In this document: positions 43,109 to 51,728 of the stretch, piece after piece
Numbering within the stretch: the stretch's first letter is position 1
Layout: every line of letters starts with the position of its first letter
Source of the DNA: an uncultured Eubacteriales bacterium
Lineage (GTDB): Bacteria > Bacillota > Clostridia > Oscillospirales > Oscillospiraceae
Reading direction: 5' to 3'
Assembly (NCBI GenBank): GCA_900316205.1
Contig: ONBX01000010.1
Location: 1 to 64,000, forward strand
DNA length: 64,000 nt
Translations under genes and position numbers: made by a program
The notes under the pieces: model-generated
What the model was told of the DNA's origin: nothing
What the model saw: the letters and a program-made list of their open reading frames with translations, nothing else
Databases searched by the model: none

Positions 43109-44839
43109 TCAGTTATCGGCCAGGCGCACCATGTCGCCGTTTTTTACGGGGGCGGAGCTGGTGGTGATGACATAATCGCCCCAGCCCAGATCGCCTGTGA
43201 CGGCAATGCTGGTATCATCCTGAGCCAGGATCTCCACGTTGACACGGCGGGCGATATAGCGGTTGCCCAGGGGGGAGTTCTTGGACTCCACCTTATAGAG
43301 GAAGCTGCCGTTGGAGTCGCTGTGGATGGCGCTCTTGGGGACCACCCAGTCGTAATTGGCGCTGCGCTGCCCGATGGAGACGGTGAGTTCGGTCCCGGCG
43401 TTCACGTCGCCAGATACATCAAAGGTGAGCAGCTTTTTGTTCTGGGGATCCTTGGGGTCCACCCGGATGGTGGAGAGGGTTGCGGTAATCTCCCGGCCCC
43501 AATAGTAGTTGGAGATGGTGGCGCTGTCCCCCACCCGGAGGCGAGAGGCCTGGTCGCTGGTGACGGAGACTGCCATGCTGTAGCCCATGTCGGGCACTTC
43601 AATGACGCAGAGGGGATTGTCCTTGAGAACGGTGTCGCCGGCGGTGCACTCCACCGACTGGACCGTGCCGGAGACCTTGGCCAGGACCTGGTTGCCCTCC
43701 CCGCCGGAGAGCTCTTCGATCTTTTTCTTTTGCTCCTCGATCTGACGGCTCAGGTCAGAGAGATCCAGGCCGATGGAGGCGCTGGATTTGGCGTCGGCGT
43801 TCTTGCGGGCGTCCAGTGCGTTCTTCAGATCCAGATAGGCCAGGTACGCGCTGTTTTTGGCAGCAGCAGCCTCCTGGTATTCCGGAGAGCTGTTATACAC
43901 ACTCATCTCCTCCTGCAGCTCGTCCACCTGCTGCTGGGCCGCGTCCATGCGGTCAGTGGAGATGGCGTTGAGGGCAGCCTCCGCCACATCCACGGCGTTT
44001 TTCTTTTCCAGGAGAGCCTGCCATTTTTCAAGCTTCTGCTCCCGATCTCCGTCGGGGGCAGCGGGTTCTTCGCCCTCCTCCGGCTGGCTCGGCTCGGAAA
44101 GCAGCTCATCGATGCGAAGCTGCGGATCGTTCAGATACTTCTGCTGCAGGGCCTGCTGCTGGGGATCGGGGTCGTTGGGGTTCCAGCCCTCCACCAAAAG
44201 CACAGCCTGCTCGGCGCTGAGGCGCTCCCCCTCGGCAGTGGAGAGATCACCCTGGGCCTGGGACAAGGCGCTTTCGTAGGCCTCCTTGGCGGCGTCCCGT
44301 TCGGCGGTAGCCTTATCCAGCTGTTTTTGCAGATAACGATAAGCGTCGGAATCGGTATTGCCCATGGGGTCCATGGCATCCAGCGCGGCCTCGGCCTGGA
44401 CATAGTCCTCCCAAGCGGCGGCAACGCGCAGCTCATCCGCCGTGTAGTCGGTATAGCTTCCGCCCAGGGCGGTGCGCTGATAGCTCAGCTGCAGCTGGTT
44501 CAGCTGCTCCTGGGCCTGCTCCAGCTCGGACTTCTCGCCGCTTCCCAGGACGAAGAGCACGTCGCCAACCTCCACAGACTGGCCTGCCTTGACCATGACG
44601 GCGCGGATCTCCCGGGTCTCGGCGGCCTTCACCACATTGCTGCCGTTGGCCGTGACGGTGCCGGTACCGCGGACCTTGGCATTGATGGTGCCGTCCGACA
44701 CAGACTGGGTGGCCACCTCAGGCAGATTGCGGTTCATGATGGTGTTGGAAAAGAAGGTAAGCACCAGGAGTGCCGCAAGGAGAACGATGGCCGCGTTCTT
44801 GACCCATTCTCTGTTTTTCACTTTCATTTGCGTTTCCAT
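43109..44839 (-). CDS. HlyD/MacA-like membrane fusion adaptor
   Basis: A 576-residue membrane-anchored adaptor. A single N-terminal helix (residues 14-30) is followed by a short lipoyl-type half (VVKAAETREIRAVMVKAGQSVEVGDVLFVL). A very long coiled coil covers about residues 100-385, rich in Glu, Gln and Ala. The second lipoyl half (VLAKVSGTVQSVECTAGDTVLKDNPLCVI) and beta-barrel domains with DLGWGDYVITT come last. In Gram-positives such proteins pair with MacB-type ABC exporters for peptides. The next gene supplies a MacB periplasmic domain, but the operon's other members are importer parts. Confidence 0.82.
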   Translation of the reverse strand: METQMKVKNREWVKNAAIVLLAALLVLTFFSNTIMNRNLPEVATQSVSDGTINAKVRGTGTVTANGSNVVKAAETREIRAVMVKAGQSVEVGDVLFVLGSGEKSELEQAQEQLNQLQLSYQRTALGGSYTDYTADELRVAAAWEDYVQAEAALDAMDPMGNTDSDAYRYLQKQLDKATAERDAAKEAYESALSQAQGDLSTAEGERLSAEQAVLLVEGWNPNDPDPQQQALQQKYLNDPQLRIDELLSEPSQPEEGEEPAAPDGDREQKLEKWQALLEKKNAVDVAEAALNAISTDRMDAAQQQVDELQEEMSVYNSSPEYQEAAAAKNSAYLAYLDLKNALDARKNADAKSSASIGLDLSDLSRQIEEQKKKIEELSGGEGNQVLAKVSGTVQSVECTAGDTVLKDNPLCVIEVPDMGYSMAVSVTSDQASRLRVGDSATISNYYWGREITATLSTIRVDPKDPQNKKLLTFDVSGDVNAGTELTVSIGQRSANYDWVVPKSAIHSDSNGSFLYKVESKNSPLGNRYIARRVNVEILAQDDTSIAVTGDLGWGDYVITTSSAPVKNGDMVRLADN

Positions 44840-44867
44840 GTTCAGATAATCCTCCGTTGTCTTTCAC

Positions 44868-45743
44868 TCAGCCCTTGACGCTGCCGGCGTTGGCGATGCC
44901 CTCCACCAGGTACTCCTCCCCGTGTAGGAAGAGCAGCAGCGAGGGGATCATATAGAGCGTGGCCATGGCAAAGGCCAGACCGATCTCCCCGGAGTTGATG
45001 GAGGAGAGAAAGACGCTCAAGGGCTGGGAATCCGCATCCTGCAGGAGGATGAGGGGCTGCTCCACCATGTTCCAATAGTCGATGAAGACCAGGATCGCGA
45101 TGGAATAAAGCGCCGAGCGGCATTGCGGCAGACAGATTTTCGTGAAGATCTGCCACTCCCCCGCCCCGTCCACCTTGGCGGACTCGATGAGGGAATAGGG
45201 AATGCGGCGCATGAATTTGGTCAGAAGAAAGACCGAGAAAGGCGCGAACATGCCGGGCAGGATAATGGCCCAGCGGGTATTGAGGATGCCAAGCCACTTG
45301 CTGACCAGGAAGTTCGGCACCAGGGTGACCTGATAGGGCATGAGCATCAGGATCACATAAAAGAAGAAGATGGAGCTGCGGATCTTGCCGCGCCAGCGGG
45401 TGAAGCTGTAGGCCGCGACCGAGGCGATGCCGACCTGCAAAAATACGATGGGTACCACCAGAAGGATGCTGTTCCAGTACTTGAGGAGATACTCCGGGGA
45501 CTTGAGAAGACCCGTTGCGTACTGGGAAAAGCTGACCTTGTCAGGGATGAACTTCAGGTTCACCTGCTTGGAGACATAGCCGCCCTGCAGATTCGAGAAG
45601 ATGACGCCGTAGTTGGATTTGAGTTCCGCCTCGGACATGAAGGAATTGGTGATGGTGAGCACCGTGGGCAGCAGGAAGAGCACGGCAAAAATCAGGCAGA
45701 GCAGGAACATGGCGCCGCGGGAGAAATAATGCTTTTTTCTCAT
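44868..45743 (-). CDS. Carbohydrate-type ABC transporter permease (UgpE/MalG family)
   Basis: A 291-residue permease with six predicted membrane helices and a longer outer loop after the first (SEAELKSNYGVIFSNLQGGYVSKQVNLKF). The cytoplasmic EAA loop, which contacts the ATPase, is SLIESAKVDGAGEWQIFTKICLPQCRSA near residues 195-222. It overlaps the preceding permease gene by 4 bp. The cluster has no ATPase gene, so a shared MsmX-type ATPase elsewhere is presumed. Substrate is probably a sugar, but family resemblance alone cannot say which. Confidence 0.88.
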   Translation of the reverse strand: MRKKHYFSRGAMFLLCLIFAVLFLLPTVLTITNSFMSEAELKSNYGVIFSNLQGGYVSKQVNLKFIPDKVSFSQYATGLLKSPEYLLKYWNSILLVVPIVFLQVGIASVAAYSFTRWRGKIRSSIFFFYVILMLMPYQVTLVPNFLVSKWLGILNTRWAIILPGMFAPFSVFLLTKFMRRIPYSLIESAKVDGAGEWQIFTKICLPQCRSALYSIAILVFIDYWNMVEQPLILLQDADSQPLSVFLSSINSGEIGLAFAMATLYMIPSLLLFLHGEEYLVEGIANAGSVKG

Positions 45744-46624
45744 CCTTCCACATCCTTTCCGAACCAGTCTTCCACGGCGAAGAGCAGAAGGATCAAAACC
45801 ACCATCACAAGGGCCATGACCACCGCCGCGGCGGAGAGCTTCTGATAATCCAGACTGCGGAAGGTGTTGTTCATGAAGTGCTGCAGCATATAGAGGGCTG
45901 CGGGATAATCATCCGTCAGCAGATAGATTTCCCGGAAGATCTTGAAGGAGTTGATGAGGGAAAGGATGGTGACAAACAGCACCGTGGGCGAGAGATAGCG
46001 AAGCTTGATGGCAAAAAACTTATAGAGTTCGCTGGCGCCCTCCACATCCGCCACCTCCAGCAGCTCTTTGGGGATGTTGGCAAGACCGGCCATGAAGAGG
46101 ATCATGTTATAACCCAGGTTCTTCCACAGGAAGAGCAGTACCACCACGTACACCGCGTAGTCCGACTGGAGCCAGTCGATCCTGTCGGCGCCGAAGAGCA
46201 TGAGAAACTCATTGGCGGTGCCGTTGTTGCTGAAAACGACCTGCCAAATGAGCACCACCGAGGCCACCGGCACCATCATGGGGCTGAGGAAAAAGGTGCG
46301 AAACTGGCTCTTCAAGGGGATCCTGGCCTCCAGCATCAGGGCCAGGACCATAGCCAGGACCACCGCCAGCGGAACCGCCAGCACGGAAAAGTGCAGGGTG
46401 TTTTTGGCCGCCAGCTTAAAGGAATAGTTCTGAAAAAGGCTAATGAAATTGTCAAGAAAAACAAAGTTTTTGGAGCCTACCCCGTCGATCAGCGAATAGT
46501 ACACCACCACGCAGAAGGGCAGGATGAAAAACACGCCCACGCCCAGGAGGCTGGGACAGAGAAAGCAAAGACTCCGCAGAAAATCCTTTCGTTTTTCTCT
46601 TCTTTTGATGCGAAGATCGTTCAT
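45740..46624 (-). CDS. Sugar ABC transporter permease (UgpA/MalF-like family)
   Basis: A 294-residue permease with six membrane helices, the first in FLCPSLLGVGVFFILPFCVVVYYSL. The EAA loop is KELLEVADVEGASELYKFFAIKLRYLSPTVLFV near residues 195-227. The start at 46624 (MNDLRIKRREKRKDF, a typical basic leader) follows AAGGGAT; the open frame further upstream is unlikely. It forms a heterodimer partner for the following permease. The promoter upstream carries the TTAAG-like direct repeat. The substrate-binding subunit is most likely the lipoprotein at 46876-49377. Confidence 0.88.
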   Translation of the reverse strand: MNDLRIKRREKRKDFLRSLCFLCPSLLGVGVFFILPFCVVVYYSLIDGVGSKNFVFLDNFISLFQNYSFKLAAKNTLHFSVLAVPLAVVLAMVLALMLEARIPLKSQFRTFFLSPMMVPVASVVLIWQVVFSNNGTANEFLMLFGADRIDWLQSDYAVYVVVLLFLWKNLGYNMILFMAGLANIPKELLEVADVEGASELYKFFAIKLRYLSPTVLFVTILSLINSFKIFREIYLLTDDYPAALYMLQHFMNNTFRSLDYQKLSAAAVVMALVMVVLILLLFAVEDWFGKDVEG

Positions 46625-46661
46625 GTCATATCCCTTGTTTCCCAGTATCATATCTTTTGAA

Positions 46662-46721
46662 ATTATACACCAGCACATGCGCCTTCGCAAGCCGTGAAGA
46701 GGAAACTTAAGAAATCATAAG
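46662..46721 (-). promoter_or_regulatory. Promoter of the permease operon with direct repeats
   Basis: On the minus strand TTGCGA (complement of 46685-46690) and TATAAT (complement of 46662-46667) are 17 bp apart. CTTAAG (46706-46711) and CATAAG (46716-46721) repeat with a 10-bp period just upstream and share the AAAT spacer seen at 35012-35029. Confidence 0.68.
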
Positions 46722-46761
46722 GTTTCACATCAATCCCAAAGTGTTCTGCAAACAGAGCACA

Positions 46762-46859
46762 TGCGGCGAATCCGCGCTCTTTTTGAGAAGCAAATCCGCC
46801 GCACGATGTAGGTTCTTTTGATTCTTCGGAGGAAGGACGGCCGATGGCCGTCCTTCCGG
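46762..46859. terminator. Hairpins between the solute-binding and permease genes
   Basis: TGCGGCGAAT and an almost exact complement (ATCCGCCGCA) enclose 46762-46803. A stem GGAAGGACGGCC/GGCCGTCCTTCC with a short loop lies at about 46831-46859. On the minus strand the second follows the lipoprotein gene, so it may reduce read-through into the permease genes. No gene is seen here. Confidence 0.55.
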
Positions 46860-46875
46860 CATCGAAGGCTTTGAA

Positions 46876-49377
46876 TCAGCGCTGTTCGTTGACGTAAATG
46901 GTGACCTTGTTCTGGATGAGGCGGGCCACCTCTTCCGCCGTCTTCTGGCCGGAATAGAAGGCCTGGGCCTGCTCGAAGACGATGTTATAGATGGCGTCGT
47001 CCTGCTCCAGGACCTTGTCGCAGGTGGTGACGGCTTCCCAGAGCTTGTCGGCCTGCTCCTGGGTCATGGCATAGACCTGGATCTCCGTGCCGTCCTCCTG
47101 CCACATGCCGCCGATGGAGACGGGTTTTTTCTCGCCCTTTTCGTCCAGGACATACTCGCCGTTCTCGTCCTTTTCATACTCCACGGTCATGGCGTCCTCC
47201 AGCTTGTCCTGGTAGACCTTCTTGCTGAGGGGGATGCCGTTCCAGGCGTTGGCCTGGGTCTCCTCGTCCAGGAAGGTGCGGAGGAAGGACCAGGCGGCCT
47301 CCTTGTCGGCGCACTTGGAGCTCATGGCATAGCCGGTTTCCAGATTCATAAAGCTGCCCACGCCGTCGTTGGTGGGATAGCCGATGTAGGTGCAGCCGTC
47401 CTTGCCGAACTGGGCGTCGTTCCAGATCATGGAATCCACGCTGTAGAGAGAAGCGGTGGTCAGCATCTGGCGCCCCTCGGCAATGCGGGTGCTGGCGCTC
47501 TCCCACTCCATATCCTCGGGGAGCTCCGCGGGGAACTGGGCCGTAAAGTTCAGCATGTCGATGAAATCCTGGCTCTCAAAATTGCACTTGCCGTTTGCCC
47601 AGTCCACATAGTGGTTCAGGTCGGTACAGAGCAGGGTCTGCAGCAGATCGCCCCGGGTGGTGTACATGTCCATGGCCTGGCAGCCTTCCGGCATGGTGGC
47701 AAGGGCGTCCTGCAGCTGCTGATAGTTCCAGCCTGGCTTGTCGCCCACCACGCTGGTGGCGCCGATGAGGGTGGTCACATTGAAGCTGGAGGTGATCTGA
47801 TAGAGGCCGCCGTTGACCTCCATGGCCTTCAGCACGTTTTCAAAGAAATCCTCCCGCTGATAGTCCTTGTCGCTGTCCAGATAAGGATAGAGATCCTCCA
47901 GCAGCCCCTTGGCGGCCAGCTGCCGATAGGGCAGTTGGCTGAGGCAGAGCAGATCCGGCATCTGGCCGGACATGATCTCCGTGATCAGCTTGGTGCGGCC
48001 GGCATCGTAATCCTCATTCTCCGCGTCGTTGTACTCGGAATAATCCCGGACCTGGATCCTGACCTTGTCGGAATGGCGGTTGAATTCCACCACGGCGTCA
48101 TAGATATCATAGCCGTAGATCACAGCCAGCGTCAGGGTCTCCTTGTGGGGGACGCTGTCATAGGGAGCCTGGAAGATCCGGACCAGCTCGCTCTGGACCT
48201 TTTCGTTGCGGTAACGGGTCAGCACGCACATGAGGGAGCCGTCCTCCCGGAAGTAAACGTCATTGAGATTGCCGCCGTTGATATCCACATCCAGGAAGTT
48301 CAGCAGCTTTTCATTGCGCTCCTCGGCGATATTATAGCCGTAGAGGTACATGCCGTTGACATAGTAAAGGTCATACTTTTCATCCCCGCGCATGGGGTTG
48401 TAGGCCTCGGACGGGATCTTGACGGCATCGCCAAGCGCCTTCTTTTCCAGATCCAGGGGGTAAAGGGCTACTCCTCCGTCGCCCCAGCCCACGATGCCAA
48501 GGCTGCCGTCCCGCAGGCGCAGGATCCGGTCGGGATAGACATCGGCAGAGCTGATTTGCATGGTGAGGCTGCCGTCCGGCCCGAAGGCGAAGACGCCCTC
48601 ATCCCCGGCAACCAGCATGGTGCCGTCCTCGGTAAAGATGCTGGTACTGAAGTTCATCCAGGTATCCTCAAAGGAATAATCCAGCTTGATGCTTTCCTTC
48701 TCGGAGCCGTCCTCGTTCAGGCGGCGGACATAATACTCCTGGACGTTGCGGTACTTCTCCCAGGAAGCGGGACTGTCGGACTTCATCTCCGCCTCGGTGC
48801 CGTCGAACCAACCGGTATAGAGGTTTTCCACCGCGATCAGGTTTCCCTCAGGGTCCATGCGCAGGGCGCTGAGGCCGGAGCCGGAATAAAAGTTCAGCTT
48901 ATCGCCCGGGTCCTCCTGGGCAGGCAGAGCCTGATAGGCGGCCAGTTCCCGGATGGAGCCGTCATAGCCCACGAAGAAGAGCTTGACGCCGTAGTTGGGA
49001 GCCGCGGAGGACTCTTCCGCCGGATCAGCGTCAGTCTCAGTCTCCCCTTCCGTCTCTTCCGTCTCTTCCGTCTCTTCGGAGGCGGCCTCCTCCGTCTCCG
49101 CGACAGCGCCGTCCGCCATCAGGGGACGGGGCGCGACCACTTCGTCATAGACCTGGCCGTAAAAGCCCTGGTCGGTATAGACCATGGGCGTAATGCCGTT
49201 GGGCAGGATCTTGTTATCCAGCTTCAGGCTCTCATAGGTATAGACCGTGTCCGGATGTTCCTCCGGTGCATCGGTCTTCTCCTGGTTTTGCTCCTGCTTC
49301 TGACCGCAGGCGGCCAGGCTCAGAACCATGGCAAGCACCAGCAGCAGGCAGAGAAGCGAACGCACATTCTTTCTCAT
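46876..49377 (-). CDS. Large lipoprotein: propeller-like N-terminal half plus solute-binding domain (paralogue)
   Basis: An 833-residue lipoprotein with lipobox L-A-A-C at residues 21-24. A Glu/Thr-rich low-complexity run (about residues 93-125) precedes beta units ending in DGxL turns (MDPEGNLIAVENLYTGWFDG, FTEDGTMLVAGDEGVFAFGPDG). From about residue 425 (ETLTLAVIYGYDIYDAVVEFNR) a family-1 solute-binding fold follows. It shares order and many phrases with 29595-31979 (MPDLLCL, AAKGLLEDL, NGGLYQI, ATSVVG, EQAD). It is followed by the permease operon and is divergent from a two-component system. Likely the binding subunit for those permeases. Confidence 0.83.
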   Translation of the reverse strand: MRKNVRSLLCLLLVLAMVLSLAACGQKQEQNQEKTDAPEEHPDTVYTYESLKLDNKILPNGITPMVYTDQGFYGQVYDEVVAPRPLMADGAVAETEEAASEETEETEETEGETETDADPAEESSAAPNYGVKLFFVGYDGSIRELAAYQALPAQEDPGDKLNFYSGSGLSALRMDPEGNLIAVENLYTGWFDGTEAEMKSDSPASWEKYRNVQEYYVRRLNEDGSEKESIKLDYSFEDTWMNFSTSIFTEDGTMLVAGDEGVFAFGPDGSLTMQISSADVYPDRILRLRDGSLGIVGWGDGGVALYPLDLEKKALGDAVKIPSEAYNPMRGDEKYDLYYVNGMYLYGYNIAEERNEKLLNFLDVDINGGNLNDVYFREDGSLMCVLTRYRNEKVQSELVRIFQAPYDSVPHKETLTLAVIYGYDIYDAVVEFNRHSDKVRIQVRDYSEYNDAENEDYDAGRTKLITEIMSGQMPDLLCLSQLPYRQLAAKGLLEDLYPYLDSDKDYQREDFFENVLKAMEVNGGLYQITSSFNVTTLIGATSVVGDKPGWNYQQLQDALATMPEGCQAMDMYTTRGDLLQTLLCTDLNHYVDWANGKCNFESQDFIDMLNFTAQFPAELPEDMEWESASTRIAEGRQMLTTASLYSVDSMIWNDAQFGKDGCTYIGYPTNDGVGSFMNLETGYAMSSKCADKEAAWSFLRTFLDEETQANAWNGIPLSKKVYQDKLEDAMTVEYEKDENGEYVLDEKGEKKPVSIGGMWQEDGTEIQVYAMTQEQADKLWEAVTTCDKVLEQDDAIYNIVFEQAQAFYSGQKTAEEVARLIQNKVTIYVNEQR

Positions 49378-49474
49378 CGTATTCCTCCTTGAAGGGATAT
49401 CAAAGGGCGCAATCCGCTCCCGGGCTTGAGACCCAAAGGCGGCAAGAAACGCACCTGTTTTTCATTGCGCGGTC

Positions 49475-49561
49475 ATTATACCATAGCGCAGGCCAAGCGT
49501 CTCTTAATTTTTATTAATTTCCGCAAAGGGCTGTTTCCTCCGCAGAAAAATATGGTACAAT
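49475..49561. promoter_or_regulatory. Divergent promoter region with TTAAT direct repeat
   Basis: A minus-strand TATAAT (complement of 49475-49480) serves the lipoprotein gene and a plus-strand TACAAT (49556-49561) the regulator gene; neither has a strong -35 element. Between them TTAATTT occurs at 49504-49510 and 49514-49520, a 10-bp period, placed where one activator could act on both promoters. Confidence 0.55.
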
Positions 49562-49592
49562 GGCGCAGACAAAGAAAGAAGGAGATGATCCT

Positions 49593-50282
49593 ATGGCGGA
49601 GGTTTCCCGCATTCTGGTGGTGGACGACGACCCCGATATCCGGGAGGTGCTGCGTCTGCTGCTCAGCGAGAGCTATGTGGTAGCGGAGGCGCCGGACGGT
49701 CTGGCTGCCATTACCTATATGAAAGAAAATCCGGACACGGATCTGGTGGTTCTGGACGTGATGATGCCGGGGCTGGACGGGATCGAGACCTGCACAAGGC
49801 TGCGGGAATTCTCCACCGCGCCGGTGCTGTTCCTCACGGCAAAATCCGCCGAGCGGGACCGGGTCAGCGCCTATGAGAGCGGCGGGGACGATTTTCTGTC
49901 CAAGCCCTTCTCCCAGGCGGAGCTGATGGCCAAGATCTCTTCCCTGCTGCGGCGATACAAGCAGTATCGGGGCAAGCCCGCCAGCGTCCTCACGGTGGAA
50001 AACCTGGAAGTGGACTTTGCCTCCCGCTCCGTCAAATCAAACGGGAAGCCCGTGGTCCTCACGGACACGGAATATGCCATTCTGGAGTATCTGCTGCAGA
50101 AGCGGGGCTCCATCGTGACGGCGGCGGAGCTCTACGAGGCGGTGTGGGGTGCGAAGTTTCTGGCAGGCTCCGGCAACACCGTGATGGTGCATGTGCTGAA
50201 CGTGCGCCGCAAGATCGAGGAGGACCCCTCCAAGCCCAAGATCCTTCGCACAGTCTGGGGCCGGGGGTATCAAATTGACTGA
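49593..50282 (+). CDS. OmpR/PhoB-family response regulator
   Basis: A 229-residue regulator. The receiver has VVDDDPD, the phosphorylated aspartate in DLVVLDVMMPGLDG near residue 53 and the lysine in DDFLSKPF near residue 103. The winged-helix output domain has VLTDTEYAILEYLLQKRGSIVTAAELYEAVWG and NTVMVHVLNVRRKIEEDP. The ATG at 49593 follows AAGGAGATGATCCT. It overlaps the kinase gene by 8 bp. The gene is divergent from the propeller-SBP lipoprotein gene, paralleling the module at 29595-34954. Confidence 0.93.
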   Translation: MAEVSRILVVDDDPDIREVLRLLLSESYVVAEAPDGLAAITYMKENPDTDLVVLDVMMPGLDGIETCTRLREFSTAPVLFLTAKSAERDRVSAYESGGDDFLSKPFSQAELMAKISSLLRRYKQYRGKPASVLTVENLEVDFASRSVKSNGKPVVLTDTEYAILEYLLQKRGSIVTAAELYEAVWGAKFLAGSGNTVMVHVLNVRRKIEEDPSKPKILRTVWGRGYQID

Positions 50283-51609
50283 GCGCAGAAGGCTTCCCGT
50301 GATGCCGCGGACGCTGGACGCCAAGATGATGTATATGCTGCTGCTTTCCCTGCTGGTGGCCGGGGCGGTTTTCCTCACGGCCTATGGGCTGGGAACGCTG
50401 CTCCTGGACAAGATCTACATGAGTCCGGAGTCGGTAGCAGCGCGTCAGGCAGAGATCTATTCGGATTTCTCCCGCTATGTGAAGGCAAACCATGTGTCCG
50501 GCAGCGACGAGAACGCCGTGACGAACTGGCCGGGAAACGATGAGTACACCACCATCCTCATCTACCGGGACGAGGATCTGCCCACGATGGGAGGCTCCCC
50601 TGCCATGGGCGGCGCGGCCTACTCCAACGCGAACCGTCTGCAGTACGCCAGCGAGTACGGCAGGCTTTACTCCATGCGCTTTGCCGACGGCATCTATCAC
50701 ATTGCCATCGGCGACAGCAGCCAGGTCCGGGAGGACACCCTGAACCGCATCCTGGCGGTGATTCTGGGTGCGGTATCCTTCCTCGGCGTGATGCTCTGGT
50801 ATGTGCGGCGACTGACTCGACGGGTCATTCGCCTGTCCCGGGAGGCAGACGTGATCGGTGACGGAGATCTGGAAGCTCCCATCACCATGCAGGGCGTGGA
50901 CGAACTGGCCCAGCTGGCCCAGGAGGTGGACAGCATGCGTCACTCCGTCATCGCACGCATGTCCGGCGAGCGGAAGGCCTGGGAGGCAAACTCCGAGCTC
51001 ATCACCGCCATCTCCCATGACATCCGCACCCCCATGACCGCCCTGATCGGCTATCTGGATCTGCTGAATGAGGACGGCTGCAAGGATTCGGAGCGCTCCG
51101 CACGCTTTGCCGCTTCTGCCTATCAGAAGGCTATGGAGCTGAAGGATCTGACGGATGAGCTCTTCCGCTATTTTCTGGTGTTCGGACGGGCGCAGGTGGA
51201 AATGAATAAAGAGGAGCTGGACGGCGGGCTGCTGCTGGAACAGCTGCTGGGCGAAGCGCAGTTTGACCTGAGCGACACGGGCTTTACCATCCAGCGGCAG
51301 GTCTTTGAGGGCGAATGCGGCATCTACGCCGATCCGCTGTACCTCAAGCGTGTCCTGGACAATCTGGTCTCCAACCTGAAAAAATACGCAGACAAGTCCC
51401 AGCCGGTGGTAATTCTCACGCAACTGCAGGACGGTATTCTGTCCGTTTGTATCTCCAACACGGTCCGCAGAGACCTGAATCTGGTGGAGAGCACGAAGAT
51501 CGGCCTTCGCACCTGCGAAATGATCATGCAGGCCATGGACGGCAGCTTTTCGGTGCAGAAGGACGAGGATCACTTTGCCGCGACCTTCAGCCTGCCGGTG
51601 ATCAAATGA
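50275..51609 (+). CDS. Sensor histidine kinase
   Basis: A 444-residue kinase with two membrane helices (about residues 19-45 and 155-175) bounding an outer domain of about 110 residues. Then come a HAMP segment (RLSREADVIGDGDLEAPI), the H-box ELITAISHDIRTPMTALIGYLDLLNE, an N-box (LDNLVSNLKKYA) and a G-box region. The C-terminal ATPase lobe is short, and its G2 motif (TKIGLRTCEMIMQAM) is degenerate compared with GTGLGL. The start is a TTG at 50275 with GGGGG upstream; ATG 50302 is an alternative. Partner of the regulator just upstream. Confidence 0.87.
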   Translation: MTERRRLPVMPRTLDAKMMYMLLLSLLVAGAVFLTAYGLGTLLLDKIYMSPESVAARQAEIYSDFSRYVKANHVSGSDENAVTNWPGNDEYTTILIYRDEDLPTMGGSPAMGGAAYSNANRLQYASEYGRLYSMRFADGIYHIAIGDSSQVREDTLNRILAVILGAVSFLGVMLWYVRRLTRRVIRLSREADVIGDGDLEAPITMQGVDELAQLAQEVDSMRHSVIARMSGERKAWEANSELITAISHDIRTPMTALIGYLDLLNEDGCKDSERSARFAASAYQKAMELKDLTDELFRYFLVFGRAQVEMNKEELDGGLLLEQLLGEAQFDLSDTGFTIQRQVFEGECGIYADPLYLKRVLDNLVSNLKKYADKSQPVVILTQLQDGILSVCISNTVRRDLNLVESTKIGLRTCEMIMQAMDGSFSVQKDEDHFAATFSLPVIK

Positions 51610-51636
51610 AAATCAAAAAGAATAGTGAATAGCTGC

Positions 51637-51716
51637 GGTGTCCACTCGGGACGGATTTTGATCCATCGCGCCTCAGGCGCGATACTGCAGCTATTCACTA
51701 TTCACTATTATTTCTT
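51637..51716. repeat. GGTGTCC...GGCGCGATACTGCAG intergenic repeat, copy 2
   Basis: AGTGAATAG and CTATTCACT mark the ends. Inside are AGCTGCGGTGTCC, a GATTTTGATC segment, ATCGCGCC-TCA-GGCGCGAT and ACTGCAGCT, the same order as 35098-35145. The whole element folds as one long imperfect hairpin. Confidence 0.55.
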
Positions 51717-51728
51717 CTCTTGAAACCT

